DNA of 47,579 nucleotides from positions 1-47,579 of the forward strand of contig JAKAFM010000006.1 in the NCBI GenBank assembly GCA_021817905.1. Reading direction: 5' to 3'. Below the pieces are notes generated by a model. The model was not told where the DNA came from. It saw only the letters and a list, made by a program, of their open reading frames with translations, and ran no database searches. The DNA is from a bacterium. GTDB taxonomy: Bacteria > Patescibacteriota > Microgenomatia > UBA12405. Position 1 is the stretch's first letter, and the number at the start of each line of letters is the position of its first letter. Positions 40,688 through 47,579 of this stretch are shown one piece after another. Both the position numbers and the translations under genes were made by a program.

Positions 40688-41128
40688 TTACTTAGCAGCA
40701 GGTGCAGCCGGTTTAGCTGCCGTGGTGGCAGCAGAGTTTTGCTGAGCCTCAATTTTTGCCCAGGCTTCTTTGGTAAGTGAACCGACAGTTTTCTTTTTAC
40801 CTTTTCGGGTACGAGCATTAGATTTTGTCCGTTGACCATGAGCCGGAAGGCTGACAATGTGGCGAATACCACGGTAACTGCGGATAGCTTTAAGTCGATC
40901 AATGTTTTCACGAATTTCTTTTTTAAGGTCGCCCTCGACAGTGAAGCTTTCAAGGGCCTTCATTAAGGAACTGACGTCTTCGCGGCTTAAATCTTTAATA
41001 CGGGTATCAAGCTTGATTTTGGCTAATTTAGCCAAAGCTATGACATTAGTTGGTCCAATGCCGTAAAAACGGGTTAAACCGACCTGGGCACGTTCGTTGT
41101 CAGGAATATCTACTCCAGAAATTCTCAT
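40688..41128 (-). CDS. rpsM: Ribosomal protein uS13 with Ala/Pro-rich tail
   Basis: The 146-residue protein has MRISGVDIPDNERAQVGLTRFYGIGP, IRSYRGIRHIVSLPAHGQRTKSNARTRKG as continuous blocks, then an extra tail of about 30 residues rich in Ala, Thr and Pro (ATTAAKPAAPAAK). Most uS13 proteins end soon after the KGKKK stretch. It touches the P-site tRNA in the small-subunit head. It begins 2 bases after the rpmJ stop. Confidence 0.97.
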   Translation of the reverse strand: MRISGVDIPDNERAQVGLTRFYGIGPTNVIALAKLAKIKLDTRIKDLSREDVSSLMKALESFTVEGDLKKEIRENIDRLKAIRSYRGIRHIVSLPAHGQRTKSNARTRKGKKKTVGSLTKEAWAKIEAQQNSAATTAAKPAAPAAK

Positions 41129-41130
41129 AA

Positions 41131-41244
41131 TTAGCCCTGTTTTTGGGTGTGTTTTTTGGTGGAACAGATAATGCGCCTAACACCGCGGCGAATAACCACC
41201 TTACAATTTTTGCACCTCGGCTTAATACTTGATAAAACTTTCAT
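41131..41244 (-). CDS. rpmJ: Ribosomal protein bL36
   Basis: The 37-residue protein reads MKVLSSIKPRC, NCKVVIRRGVRRIICS and ends KKHTQKQG. The zinc ligands C11, C14, C27 and H32 are present, so this is the zinc form. It has its own extended -10 promoter (41268-41260) inside a palindrome, in its usual place between infA and rpsM. Confidence 0.97.
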   Translation of the reverse strand: MKVLSSIKPRCKNCKVVIRRGVRRIICSTKKHTQKQG

Positions 41245-41257
41245 AAAAAAGACTTTG

Positions 41258-41272
41258 CTATTGTAACAATAG
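41258..41272. promoter_or_regulatory. Palindrome containing the rpmJ -10 box
   Basis: CTATTGT-A-ACAATAG is a perfect 7-base dyad. On minus it contains TGtTACAAT, an extended -10 that ends 15 bases before the rpmJ ATG. Confidence 0.5.
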
Positions 41273-41302
41273 TTTGGCCTAATATCAAAGAGGAAATTGT
41301 AT

Positions 41303-41509
41303 TTAGCCCCGATAGACGATTCGGCCTTTATCTTTTTGGGGACTCAGGACCAGGGAAACATTGTCGCCAGGGATGACACGAATGTGATTTAGACGTAACT
41401 TACCGGCTAACATAGCAATAATAAGACTACCATCGGCAAGCCGGACACGAAACATGGCGTTGGGTAGACTTTCGGTAATAACACCTTTGACGGTTGGTTC
41501 TTGTTGCAT
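41303..41509 (-). CDS. infA: Translation initiation factor IF-1
   Basis: The 68-residue S1/OB protein has VKGVITESLPNAMFRVRLADG, MLAGKLRLNHIRVIPGD and ends KDKGRIVYRG. It blocks the A site during initiation and helps IF2 and IF3. It is a few residues shorter at the N-terminus than usual. The 58-base gap to rpmJ holds a separate promoter. Confidence 0.97.
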   Translation of the reverse strand: MQQEPTVKGVITESLPNAMFRVRLADGSLIIAMLAGKLRLNHIRVIPGDNVSLVLSPQKDKGRIVYRG

Positions 41510-41519
41510 TTAACGTAAA

Positions 41520-41603
41520 TTAGTAGGTAACTAGTGGTATTGTATAGGTAAAATCAAATTCTGGCAATCCACCGGTATTATTGTCTTTAGACAGTGATGC
41601 CAT
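41520..41603 (-). CDS. Candidate 27-residue ORF between the anchored protein and infA
   Basis: The frame starts at an ATG 2 bases after the stop of the upstream gene and ends 10 bases before infA. It would read MASLSKDNNTGGLPEFDFTY and then IPLVTY. The tight fit between two co-directional genes suggests translation, but there is no Shine-Dalgarno sequence or family match. It could also be a remnant. Confidence 0.3.
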   Translation of the reverse strand: MASLSKDNNTGGLPEFDFTYTIPLVTY

Positions 41604-41605
41604 GA

Positions 41606-42220
41606 TTATTGGGTGAATTTAAATGATGCAAGTATTTTTTTAACCACCTGAGATTGAAGGTTTTGAGTGTTTTGGTTTTTTATACTATAGGCGATAGAAA
41701 CAGGGGTTTGGTTAATCGTAATTCCACCGCAATCACCGCAAGTAGCGGAATAATTATCAACTTTATCAATTCCGGATGTTCTGGTGTAGCAATTTTTCTG
41801 ATGATAATTACCAATCATAGTATCCACTATTTGTCCGCCAAACGATGAACAAAGTCCACCTCCAAAACCTCCTCCTAGATAGACATGAATTTCACCCTCA
41901 AGACCGGTTAAAGAAAACGCACCTTGATAGACACCTCCATTTTTCTGAATTGGACTGTCAATTTTTACTGTCCAATTTGATGGGTATTGAAAAGTATATC
42001 CAGTGGTTGGTTCGTTATAAGTTTGCCAGCCGGAAGTAGAATCAGAAACCGATGTTGGAACTGGTGTTGGAACCGTAAGTAACCCCGTTTTTGACTGAGA
42101 TAACTGTTGACTATTTAATAAGGAATTTATTTTTTGCTGTTGGTATGCATAAACTGCAAAAATGGAAATTAACAAAATGCCGGTAAAAACAAAGGCAAGA
42201 GTTAGATTTTTGTAGTGCAT
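41606..42220 (-). CDS. Membrane-anchored protein with PsbP-like domain inside the ribosomal cluster
   Basis: The 204-residue protein has one N-terminal helix (about 7-26), a polar linker and an extracytoplasmic domain whose start (WQTYNEPTTGYTFQYPSNWTVKI) is typical of PsbP-like domains. The middle is Gly- and Cys-rich (GGGFGGGLCSSFGG, CYTRTSG, CGDCGGI), so disulfides are likely. It lies where map, methionine aminopeptidase, usually sits between adk and infA. TAAGAT (42232-42227) ends 6 bases before its ATG, so it may have its own leaderless transcript. Function unknown. Confidence 0.75.
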   Translation of the reverse strand: MHYKNLTLAFVFTGILLISIFAVYAYQQQKINSLLNSQQLSQSKTGLLTVPTPVPTSVSDSTSGWQTYNEPTTGYTFQYPSNWTVKIDSPIQKNGGVYQGAFSLTGLEGEIHVYLGGGFGGGLCSSFGGQIVDTMIGNYHQKNCYTRTSGIDKVDNYSATCGDCGGITINQTPVSIAYSIKNQNTQNLQSQVVKKILASFKFTQ

Positions 42221-42229
42221 ATATTTATC

Positions 42230-42811
42230 TTAGCGCAGTTTGTCGATTTTCTTACAGATATCTTTAAAAATGGGTTCGACTGGTCGATTACCATTGACGT
42301 CATAAAGCTTTTTTTTGGATTTGAAATATTCTTTAATAGGAACAATGGTTTCGTCATAGGATGCCTGCCGATGAGCGATGGCTTCGGGGGTATTATCGGT
42401 TCGGTCGTCTTCCTGAAACTCCTTACCAAGTTTAGCGCGGCGAGCATTTATTTCATCAAAGGTAACACTAAGGTGAATGAGTAGTGAAAAAGGATGTTGC
42501 TTAGTTTTGAGAAAATATTCAATATATTTGGCTTGATTTAGGACTCGGGGAAAACCGTCAATTATAAAATTTTGATAATTAAGTTTCTGGAGTTTACCGA
42601 CTAAAATATCAAAAATAAGGTCATCTGGAGCCCAGGTGCCATCATCAACAAAAGTCTGTACGGCGAGTCCGAGTGGAGTTTTGGCGGCCATTTCATCGCG
42701 AAGCAATTGGCCCATAGAAATGTGAGTTAACTGGTATTTTTGGGCAATTAATTCAGCTTGAGTGGTTTTGCCACAACCACTGGGGCCAATAATAAATAGA
42801 TTAAGTTCCAT
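42230..42811 (-). CDS. adk: Adenylate kinase, short-LID type
   Basis: The 193-residue protein has the P-loop GPSGCGKTT near residue 9, SMGQLLRDEM for AMP binding, NFIIDGFPRVLNQAKYIEYFL, and the LID region ARRAKLGKEFQEDDRTD, which is short and has no zinc cysteines. It interconverts ATP, ADP and AMP. TATAAT lies 16 bases upstream of the ATG. The first P-loop Gly context is PSG rather than the more common PPG or PGA. Confidence 0.93.
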   Translation of the reverse strand: MELNLFIIGPSGCGKTTQAELIAQKYQLTHISMGQLLRDEMAAKTPLGLAVQTFVDDGTWAPDDLIFDILVGKLQKLNYQNFIIDGFPRVLNQAKYIEYFLKTKQHPFSLLIHLSVTFDEINARRAKLGKEFQEDDRTDNTPEAIAHRQASYDETIVPIKEYFKSKKKLYDVNGNRPVEPIFKDICKKIDKLR

Positions 42812-42854
42812 ACTTTAGAGGTAGTTAATTATAAATGCGGATGATTGAAAAAGA

Positions 42855-44135
42855 CTAGTAGCTGATTTTTTCGTAGCGATACATTTGAACGACATTTTCA
42901 ATTTTACGAGTTAATTCGATAATAACTGAAACAACGATAAGAACACTGGTTCCACCAATTGTTAAAGAGGTTATGCCGGTTATGTTTTGAACAATTGAAG
43001 GGATAACAGCAATTAGACCTAAAAATACTCCACCAATAATCATAACCCGGTTGACTAAATATTGGAGACGTTTTTCGGTGGCAATACCAGGTCTAATACC
43101 GGGGATAAAACCACCCGATTTGCGCAATTCTTCGGCAACATCTTTGGGTTTAAAAACTACCGAGGTGTAGAAAAAAGTGAAAGCAACCACGAGCACGAAA
43201 TAGAAGACACTATAGAAGTAACTACTGGTCCTGAAAATTGAAGATATATGAATACCAATATTGGCAATGAGAGGATATGGAAGCTTAGAGGTAAATTGAC
43301 CAATGAGCGAGGGGGCGGTTGCCAAAGAAACTGCAAAGATGATAGGCATAACACCGGCAGTGTCAATTTTAATGGGCAAATAGGTAGTTTGTGAACGACG
43401 AGCATAGTTTACCGGGATGCGTATAACCGCTTCTTCAACCATAACAATACCACCTACCAAGACTAAGGCTAAACCGATAAAACCAAGGATATTAAACAAT
43501 GTTTGGGGATTGCTAAAATCTGTTACCTGCAATGTTTGGAAGATGGAAATAGGCAGTCGAGAAATAATGCCAGCAAAGATGATGGTAGATATGCCGTTAC
43601 CAACACCATAGAGGTTGATTTGTTCGCCTAAGAAAATCATAACCATAGTCCCGGCGACCATACTGGCAACCAAGGCTAAGATCAATAAAGGCGGTAGTAT
43701 AGGAATTATATTTTGTGAGCGAAGAATTCCGTACATACCTAAAGACTGGACAACTGACAAAGGAACCGTTATAAAGCGGGTATATTGGTTAATTTTGGCA
43801 CGACCATACTCCCCTTCCTTGCTTAGTTCTTCAAGTTGAGGACTGACCATGGTGAATAGTTGCAACATAACTGAAGCATTAATGTATGGATTAAGTCCGA
43901 GCGCAGCGATTGAGAAATTTGCTAGCGTACCACCAGAAAAAATATCCAAAAGTGATAGGAGTTGGTTTTGAGCAAAAAAACTATGAAGTAAGGTTAAATT
44001 GACACCAGGAACCGGAATATGGGCGATTAATCGGAATAAAATAAGGACACCAAGAGTAAAAAGTACTTTACGACGTAAAAGAGGTGTTTTTAGACCTTCG
44101 GTGTAAAGGCTAAGTAGCTCTGTCGCTTTGCTCAT
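42855..44135 (-). CDS. secY: Protein translocase subunit SecY
   Basis: The 426-residue protein has ten helices. Family landmarks are [15 protein letters not shown] in the first, the plug-like region [27 protein letters not shown], and [39 protein letters not shown] read across the C5 loop. It forms the channel used by all the secreted proteins in this window. It overlaps rplO by 4 bases and precedes adk as usual. Confidence 0.97.
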   Translation of the reverse strand: MSKATELLSLYTEGLKTPLLRRKVLFTLGVLILFRLIAHIPVPGVNLTLLHSFFAQNQLLSLLDIFSGGTLANFSIAALGLNPYINASVMLQLFTMVSPQLEELSKEGEYGRAKINQYTRFITVPLSVVQSLGMYGILRSQNIIPILPPLLILALVASMVAGTMVMIFLGEQINLYGVGNGISTIIFAGIISRLPISIFQTLQVTDFSNPQTLFNILGFIGLALVLVGGIVMVEEAVIRIPVNYARRSQTTYLPIKIDTAGVMPIIFAVSLATAPSLIGQFTSKLPYPLIANIGIHISSIFRTSSYFYSVFYFVLVVAFTFFYTSVVFKPKDVAEELRKSGGFIPGIRPGIATEKRLQYLVNRVMIIGGVFLGLIAVIPSIVQNITGITSLTIGGTSVLIVVSVIIELTRKIENVVQMYRYEKISY

Positions 44136-44569
44136 ACTTCGATCTTACCACCGGCCTCCGTAATTTGTTCTTTGGCTTTTTGAGTGAATAATAGACCTTT
44201 AAAGGTTAGCTTTTTGCTAAATTTTGGAGCGCTCGTAATTTTGAAGTGGGTATAAAGATCAACTTTTTTCTGGAGCTTAGCGATGGTAACAATCTCCTCG
44301 GACTTAAACCATTTTTCTATGTAACCGAGATTGACCGCAAATGGTTTAGATTTGGCCAAGACACGATGTTTACCTCGAAGGAAAGGGGTTCTTTTGATCC
44401 ATGATTTTTTGATTTTGGAACCGTCAAATGTTAGTTTGTTGGTGCCGCGAACTTTGTCACCTTTGGCACCACGACCAGTAGTATGGCCGCCAACACCTGA
44501 GCCGTAACCACGACCGACACGTTTCTGACTTTTAGCAACAATTTTGAATAATGAGTTTAGGATTGTCAT
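44132..44569 (-). CDS. rplO: Ribosomal protein uL15
   Basis: The 145-residue protein has [27 protein letters not shown] and a C-terminal domain ending [12 protein letters not shown]. Its start lies 1 base after the rpsE stop; the gene for uL30 that normally lies between them is absent. It overlaps secY by 4 bases. Confidence 0.97.
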   Translation of the reverse strand: MTILNSLFKIVAKSQKRVGRGYGSGVGGHTTGRGAKGDKVRGTNKLTFDGSKIKKSWIKRTPFLRGKHRVLAKSKPFAVNLGYIEKWFKSEEIVTIAKLQKKVDLYTHFKITSAPKFSKKLTFKGLLFTQKAKEQITEAGGKIEV

Positions 44570-44570
44570 A

Positions 44571-45047
44571 TTATTTCTTTAAAACTGATAGCGCTTTTAG
44601 GGCAGCCCAAACATTGAGTGATTTATTTCGGGTACCAATAATTTTACTGACTATATCTTTAATACCGGCAACTTCAACTACAGCACGAACAGGCCCACCG
44701 GCAATCAAACCGCTTCCAGCTTTACCTGGGCGTAATAAGATAACAGCAGCTTTATATTTGATGCGAACACTATGAGGAATAGTGCCATTAACTACAGGGA
44801 CGAGAATCATATCTTTGTGGGCTTTTTTAGTGCCTTTAGCGATAGCATCGGCGACACTTTTAGCCTTACCTAGTCCGACTCCAACTTTATTCTTCTTGTC
44901 TCCAGAGACAACTAGTGCAGTAAAGGAAATTTGGTTGCCACCCTTAGTTTTATTGGAGACGCGCTTAATTTGAACGACTTTGTCGGTAAATTCCGAATCA
45001 CGCTCTTTGGTAAATTTTTTATCAATGGTTATTTCAGAAATTGGCAT
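44571..45047 (-). CDS. rpsE: Ribosomal protein uS5
   Basis: The 158-residue protein has DKVVQIKRVSNKTKGGNQISFTALVVSGD, GVGLGKAKSVADAIAKGTKKA and GSGLIAGGPVRAVVEVAGIKDI, each in its normal place. It helps keep decoding accurate and lines the mRNA entry. rplO follows with a 1-base gap. Confidence 0.97.
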   Translation of the reverse strand: MPISEITIDKKFTKERDSEFTDKVVQIKRVSNKTKGGNQISFTALVVSGDKKNKVGVGLGKAKSVADAIAKGTKKAHKDMILVPVVNGTIPHSVRIKYKAAVILLRPGKAGSGLIAGGPVRAVVEVAGIKDIVSKIIGTRNKSLNVWAALKALSVLKK

Positions 45048-45053
45048 ATACGA

Positions 45054-45395
45054 TTAAAATTTTAAACCATTTAAACGGGCCCCATTAGCCAAGGCTTTAA
45101 CCCTGCCGTGATAGCGGAATAATCCTCGATCAAAACGAACTAGGATTATTTTGGCAGCAGCGGCTTTGGTAGCAATATCTTTGCCAACGGAAGTGGCAAT
45201 TTCGGTTTTTGTGCCTTTTGATTTAAGCGCTTTAGAAGAGCTGGCGACTAAGGTTCGCCCGTGTTTGTCATCAATGATTTGAGCCCAAATATTTTTATTG
45301 GTGCGATGAACTGAAAGACGAGGAATACCAAGATTGGTTTTTAGTTTACCCCTAACGCGCTGTTGACGGCGTAAACGTATGTTTTGACTAATCAT
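45054..45395 (-). CDS. rplR: Ribosomal protein uL18
   Basis: The 113-residue protein has RLSVHRTNKNIWAQIIDD, AKIILVRFDRGLFRYHGRVKALANGAR and ends LNGLKF. It binds 5S rRNA with uL5. Order uL6-uL18-uS5 is normal. Confidence 0.97.
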   Translation of the reverse strand: MISQNIRLRRQQRVRGKLKTNLGIPRLSVHRTNKNIWAQIIDDKHGRTLVASSSKALKSKGTKTEIATSVGKDIATKAAAAKIILVRFDRGLFRYHGRVKALANGARLNGLKF

Positions 45396-45397
45396 AA

Positions 45398-45937
45398 TTA
45401 GGTTTTAGCGGTCTTTCCCGGCTTTAACTTAATAACTTCAGAGAGATAGCGAATACCTTTGCCCTTATAGGGCTCGGGGGGTTTAATTTTGCGAATATTA
45501 CTTCCCATTTGACCGACTATGGTTTTGTCGCAACCGGTAACGAGAATTTTGGTGTCTTCAGTAACAGTAAACTGAACGCCGTCAGGAGCGGTGATAACTA
45601 CGGGATGAATATAGCCAGCGATGACTGTAAGTTTATTACCGGCGACAGAGGCTTTGTATCCAGTGCCACGAATTTCGAGTTCTTTTTTCCAAGGAGTGAC
45701 TACCCCGGTAATCATGTTATTTAAATGCGCCCGGATAGCACCATGTTGAGCGCGAGTGCGGCGATCTTCACCGATACGGATAACGTGGAGTTCTTTATCT
45801 TTAATTTCGATTGATAATCGATCAGGAACAATGAGCGCTAATTCGCCCTTGGGACCCTTAACAACTACCTGGTTACCATTGACGGTAACAGTAACTGATT
45901 CGGGGATAGTGATTAGAAGTCGGCCGATGCGGGACAT
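45398..45937 (-). CDS. rplF: Ribosomal protein uL6
   Basis: The 179-residue protein has two similar alpha-beta halves and ends with the signature IRKIKPPEPYKGKGIRY. MSRIGRLLITIPESVTVTV is the usual start, with L in place of the common KPI. It contacts the sarcin-ricin loop region. Confidence 0.97.
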   Translation of the reverse strand: MSRIGRLLITIPESVTVTVNGNQVVVKGPKGELALIVPDRLSIEIKDKELHVIRIGEDRRTRAQHGAIRAHLNNMITGVVTPWKKELEIRGTGYKASVAGNKLTVIAGYIHPVVITAPDGVQFTVTEDTKILVTGCDKTIVGQMGSNIRKIKPPEPYKGKGIRYLSEVIKLKPGKTAKT

Positions 45938-45942
45938 AGTGT

Positions 45943-46323
45943 TTAATAAATTTCAGCAATAACCTCACCACCAAGATGGGCTTTAACGGCTTGGCGTTGT
46001 GACATAAACCCTTTGGAAGTAGAAACAATAATAAGTGAATGATTAGTTTTTCCCCAAGGTAAGCTAGTAACGCGGTGATAAACACGACGACCTGGTGTAG
46101 AAAAAAAGGAGACGGAGGTCAATTTCGGCTCACGGTGGTCATATTGAAGGTTGACTGTTAATGTTCTATCTTCAACTGAAAAACCGTCAATAAAATCGTT
46201 TTTCTTTAAAACCTCAGATAAGGCCACTTTTACCTTTGAAGTCGGGGCGGTAACAGTAAGACGACCGGCCAAATAGCCATTTTTGATGCGGATAAGAAAA
46301 TCATGTAAGGGACTGTTTGTCAT
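45943..46323 (-). CDS. rpsH: Ribosomal protein uS8
   Basis: The 126-residue protein starts MTNSPLHDFLIRIKNGYLAG and has the C-terminal signature SLIIVSTSKGFMSQRQA followed by GGEVIAEIY. The usual GG in STSKGxM is kept. It is an early small-subunit assembly protein and in E. coli represses the spc operon. Confidence 0.96.
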   Translation of the reverse strand: MTNSPLHDFLIRIKNGYLAGRLTVTAPTSKVKVALSEVLKKNDFIDGFSVEDRTLTVNLQYDHREPKLTSVSFFSTPGRRVYHRVTSLPWGKTNHSLIIVSTSKGFMSQRQAVKAHLGGEVIAEIY

Positions 46324-46329
46324 AGTTGT

Positions 46330-46515
46330 TTACCAGCTTGATTTTTTAACTCCAGGTAATGAGCCGGCATGAGCTAACTTACGAAAACATAAACGGCATA
46401 GACCAAACATACGTATATATCCACGAGGACGACCACAGAGCTGACAACGGTTGTGATATTGTACTTTATGCTTTAGTGTTTTGAGTTCACGGGCAATTTT
46501 TGCTTTATTGGCCAT
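46330..46515 (-). CDS. rpsN: Ribosomal protein uS14, zinc-binding type Z
   Basis: The 61-residue protein is the short zinc form: [20 protein letters not shown] has both CxxC pairs, and it ends [11 protein letters not shown]. The type Z form does not need the longer N-terminal domain of E. coli S14. Confidence 0.97.
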   Translation of the reverse strand: MANKAKIARELKTLKHKVQYHNRCQLCGRPRGYIRMFGLCRLCFRKLAHAGSLPGVKKSSW

Positions 46516-46517
46516 AC

Positions 46518-47051
46518 TTATTTTTCAAATGGAAAACCTAGGGCAGATAGTAACATTTTTGCTTCGTTTTGAGAAGAGGCAGATAGTGAAAGTGTGATTT
46601 GAACACTGCGAATTTTGTTGATTTTATCTAGATCAATTTCGGGGAAATAGGTCTGGTCCTTGATGGTTAAATTGTAGTTTCCTTCTTGGTCAAATGCTGA
46701 TTGAGGCATACCTCTAAAATCGCGAAGGCGAGGAAGAACTAAATTAAACAACTTGTCAACAAAATCGTACATGTGTTGGTTACGAAGGGTAACTTTGAGA
46801 GCTAGAGGGTCACCTTGGCGAAGTTTGAAACTGGAAACAGCTTTTTTGGCTTTACATAGTTTTGGCTTCTGACCAGTAATAGCCATAATTTCGGTTTTTG
46901 CGGCAGCAAGAGATTCCTGACTCTCACGGGCATCCGGAACTCGGTAATTGATGACGACTTTGTTGAGATGAGGAAGGGCAAAAACATTGGTAATGCCGAG
47001 ATCTTTGCCAAGTTTTTCTTTAATTTGATTTGTAATGTCGTTTTTAAGCAT
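46518..47051 (-). CDS. rplE: Ribosomal protein uL5
   Basis: The 177-residue protein has [11 protein letters not shown], the [23 protein letters not shown] block, [26 protein letters not shown] and FPEIDLDKI near the end. It binds 5S rRNA and the P-site tRNA. It starts 2 bases after the rplX stop. Confidence 0.97.
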   Translation of the reverse strand: MLKNDITNQIKEKLGKDLGITNVFALPHLNKVVINYRVPDARESQESLAAAKTEIMAITGQKPKLCKAKKAVSSFKLRQGDPLALKVTLRNQHMYDFVDKLFNLVLPRLRDFRGMPQSAFDQEGNYNLTIKDQTYFPEIDLDKINKIRSVQITLSLSASSQNEAKMLLSALGFPFEK

Positions 47052-47053
47052 AC

Positions 47054-47377
47054 TTATTTACCTACCTTAACGTCTAATACGGTTTTACATTTTTTACAAA
47101 TTCGGTGTTTTGAACCAGAGGTATCGATTTGATAGCCTATACGAGTGAGCTTCTTACAATGAGGACATACTAGGGCAACTTTGGATACGAGAATTGGACG
47201 CTCATGCTCAATAATTCCACCCTTTTGGTCCCCTTGGGCTTTGGTATGTTTTTTAAAAAGATTTAAACCCTTGATAACAATGGTATTTTGTTTAGGAAAG
47301 GCGACAGTGATGGCCCCTGATCGACCCTTATCTTTTCCGGTAGTTATAGTGACAGTGTCACCTTTAATCAGTTTCAT
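47054..47377 (-). CDS. rplX: Ribosomal protein uL24 with zinc ribbon
   Basis: The 107-residue protein has a KOW motif (KGDTVTITTGKDKGRSGAI) and a C-terminal ribbon with CPHC and CKKC pairs. It starts large-subunit folding. The order uL14-uL24-uL5 is normal for the spc operon. Confidence 0.97.
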   Translation of the reverse strand: MKLIKGDTVTITTGKDKGRSGAITVAFPKQNTIVIKGLNLFKKHTKAQGDQKGGIIEHERPILVSKVALVCPHCKKLTRIGYQIDTSGSKHRICKKCKTVLDVKVGK

Positions 47378-47379
47378 AC

Positions 47380-47579
47380 CTAATAGACCTCTTTTGCCAT
47401 TGAAGCAATTTTGGCAAATCCTAAATCTTTAATTTCACGGGCAATTGGTCCAAATATGCGAGTTCCGCGAGGATTATTTTGACTGTCAATGACAACTCCA
47501 GCATTGTCGCTGAAGCGAATATAGGAACCATCATTTCGGCGAAATTCTTTACGGGTGCGAACAATGACCATTTTAACTT
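47380..47579 (-). CDS. rplN: Ribosomal protein uL14, N-terminus beyond the window
   Basis: About 66 C-terminal codons are visible and the frame stays open to the window edge, so the internal ATG at 47571 is not the start. [19 protein letters not shown] and [28 protein letters not shown] are the usual C-terminal blocks. uL14 forms the bridge to the small subunit next to uL19. Confidence 0.96.
   Translation of the reverse strand, partial: VKMVIVRTRKEFRRNDGSYIRFSDNAGVVIDSQNNPRGTRIFGPIAREIKDLGFAKIASMAKEVY

Noticed and set aside
1-47579. UGA or UAG recoding as seen in some related phyla
   Set aside because: TAA, TAG and TGA all end well-recognised full-length genes, and no conserved gene has an internal TGA.
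1-47579. CRISPR array, insertion sequence, prophage or rRNA operon
   Set aside because: I found no regular direct repeats with spacers, no transposase or phage genes, and no rRNA signatures on either strand.

Overview
The window looks like chromosome from a streamlined bacterium of the Candidate Phyla Radiation (Patescibacteria), most likely the Microgenomates side. The reasons are the moderately AT-rich sequence, dense and overlapping genes, an spc/alpha ribosomal cluster with no gene for uL30 (rpmD), very small intergenic spaces, and many secreted or membrane-anchored proteins of families common in that group (DUF2079, DUF3048, DUF4446, LCP, lamin-tail, CAP). The code is standard: TAA, TAG and TGA all end genes. 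The placement is inference from gene content, not from a phylogeny.

Layout. 1-6.2 kb holds envelope genes: a coiled-coil membrane-anchored protein cut by the window edge, a DUF2079 membrane protein, a sensor-like membrane protein, an LCP wall-polymer transferase, a small membrane protein and a GT2-GtrA lipid-linked glycosyltransferase. 6.2-8.7 kb carries an M3 oligopeptidase and trmD. 8.7-16.7 kb holds gltX, aspS and a YbaK-type deacylase mixed with secreted or anchored proteins (CAP, lamin-tail, D,D-carboxypeptidase). 16.9-21.9 kb holds recJ, a single-RRM protein with a clear terminator, a phosphoribosyltransferase and the CCA-adding enzyme. 21.9-26.6 kb is a six-gene operon, DUF4446, DUF3048, winged-helix regulator, AbrB-like protein, secD, secF. 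26.6-27.3 kb holds two tiny genes and rnpB (RNase P RNA). 27.3-32.5 kb holds ychF, miaA and an AI-2E family protein, with a GT39-type glycosyltransferase behind an ORF interrupted by one stop codon. 32.5-37.4 kb holds HU, RNase Y, recX, recA, tRNA-Pro(GGG) and pyrophosphatase. 37.4 kb to the end is one long minus-strand ribosomal cluster, rplN to rpsI, with secY, adk, infA and rpoA.

Most of the window is translation and RNA processing (ribosomal proteins, IF1, GltX, AspS, TrmD, MiaA, CCA enzyme, RNase P, RNase Y, YchF), DNA repair (RecA, RecX, RecJ, HU) and secretion (SecY, SecDF) that delivers the anchored proteins.

The strongest cross-cutting signal is promoter geometry. At about ten first genes a TANNNT-type -10 hexamer, often with an upstream TGn, ends only 5-6 bases before the start codon, which predicts leaderless mRNAs. 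The same spacing separates a -10 from the 5' end of rnpB, so that RNA serves as an internal ruler. Other points worth a look are a cysteine-free relative of the DUF5679 zinc-ribbon family, an RNase Y without its membrane helix but preceded by a 19-codon hydrophobic micro-ORF, a GC-rich structured spacer before aspS, a membrane gene split by an in-frame TAG, dyads over the ppa, rpmJ and recA promoters, and a secreted-type gene inside the ribosomal operon. I see no CRISPR array, insertion sequence, prophage or rRNA.
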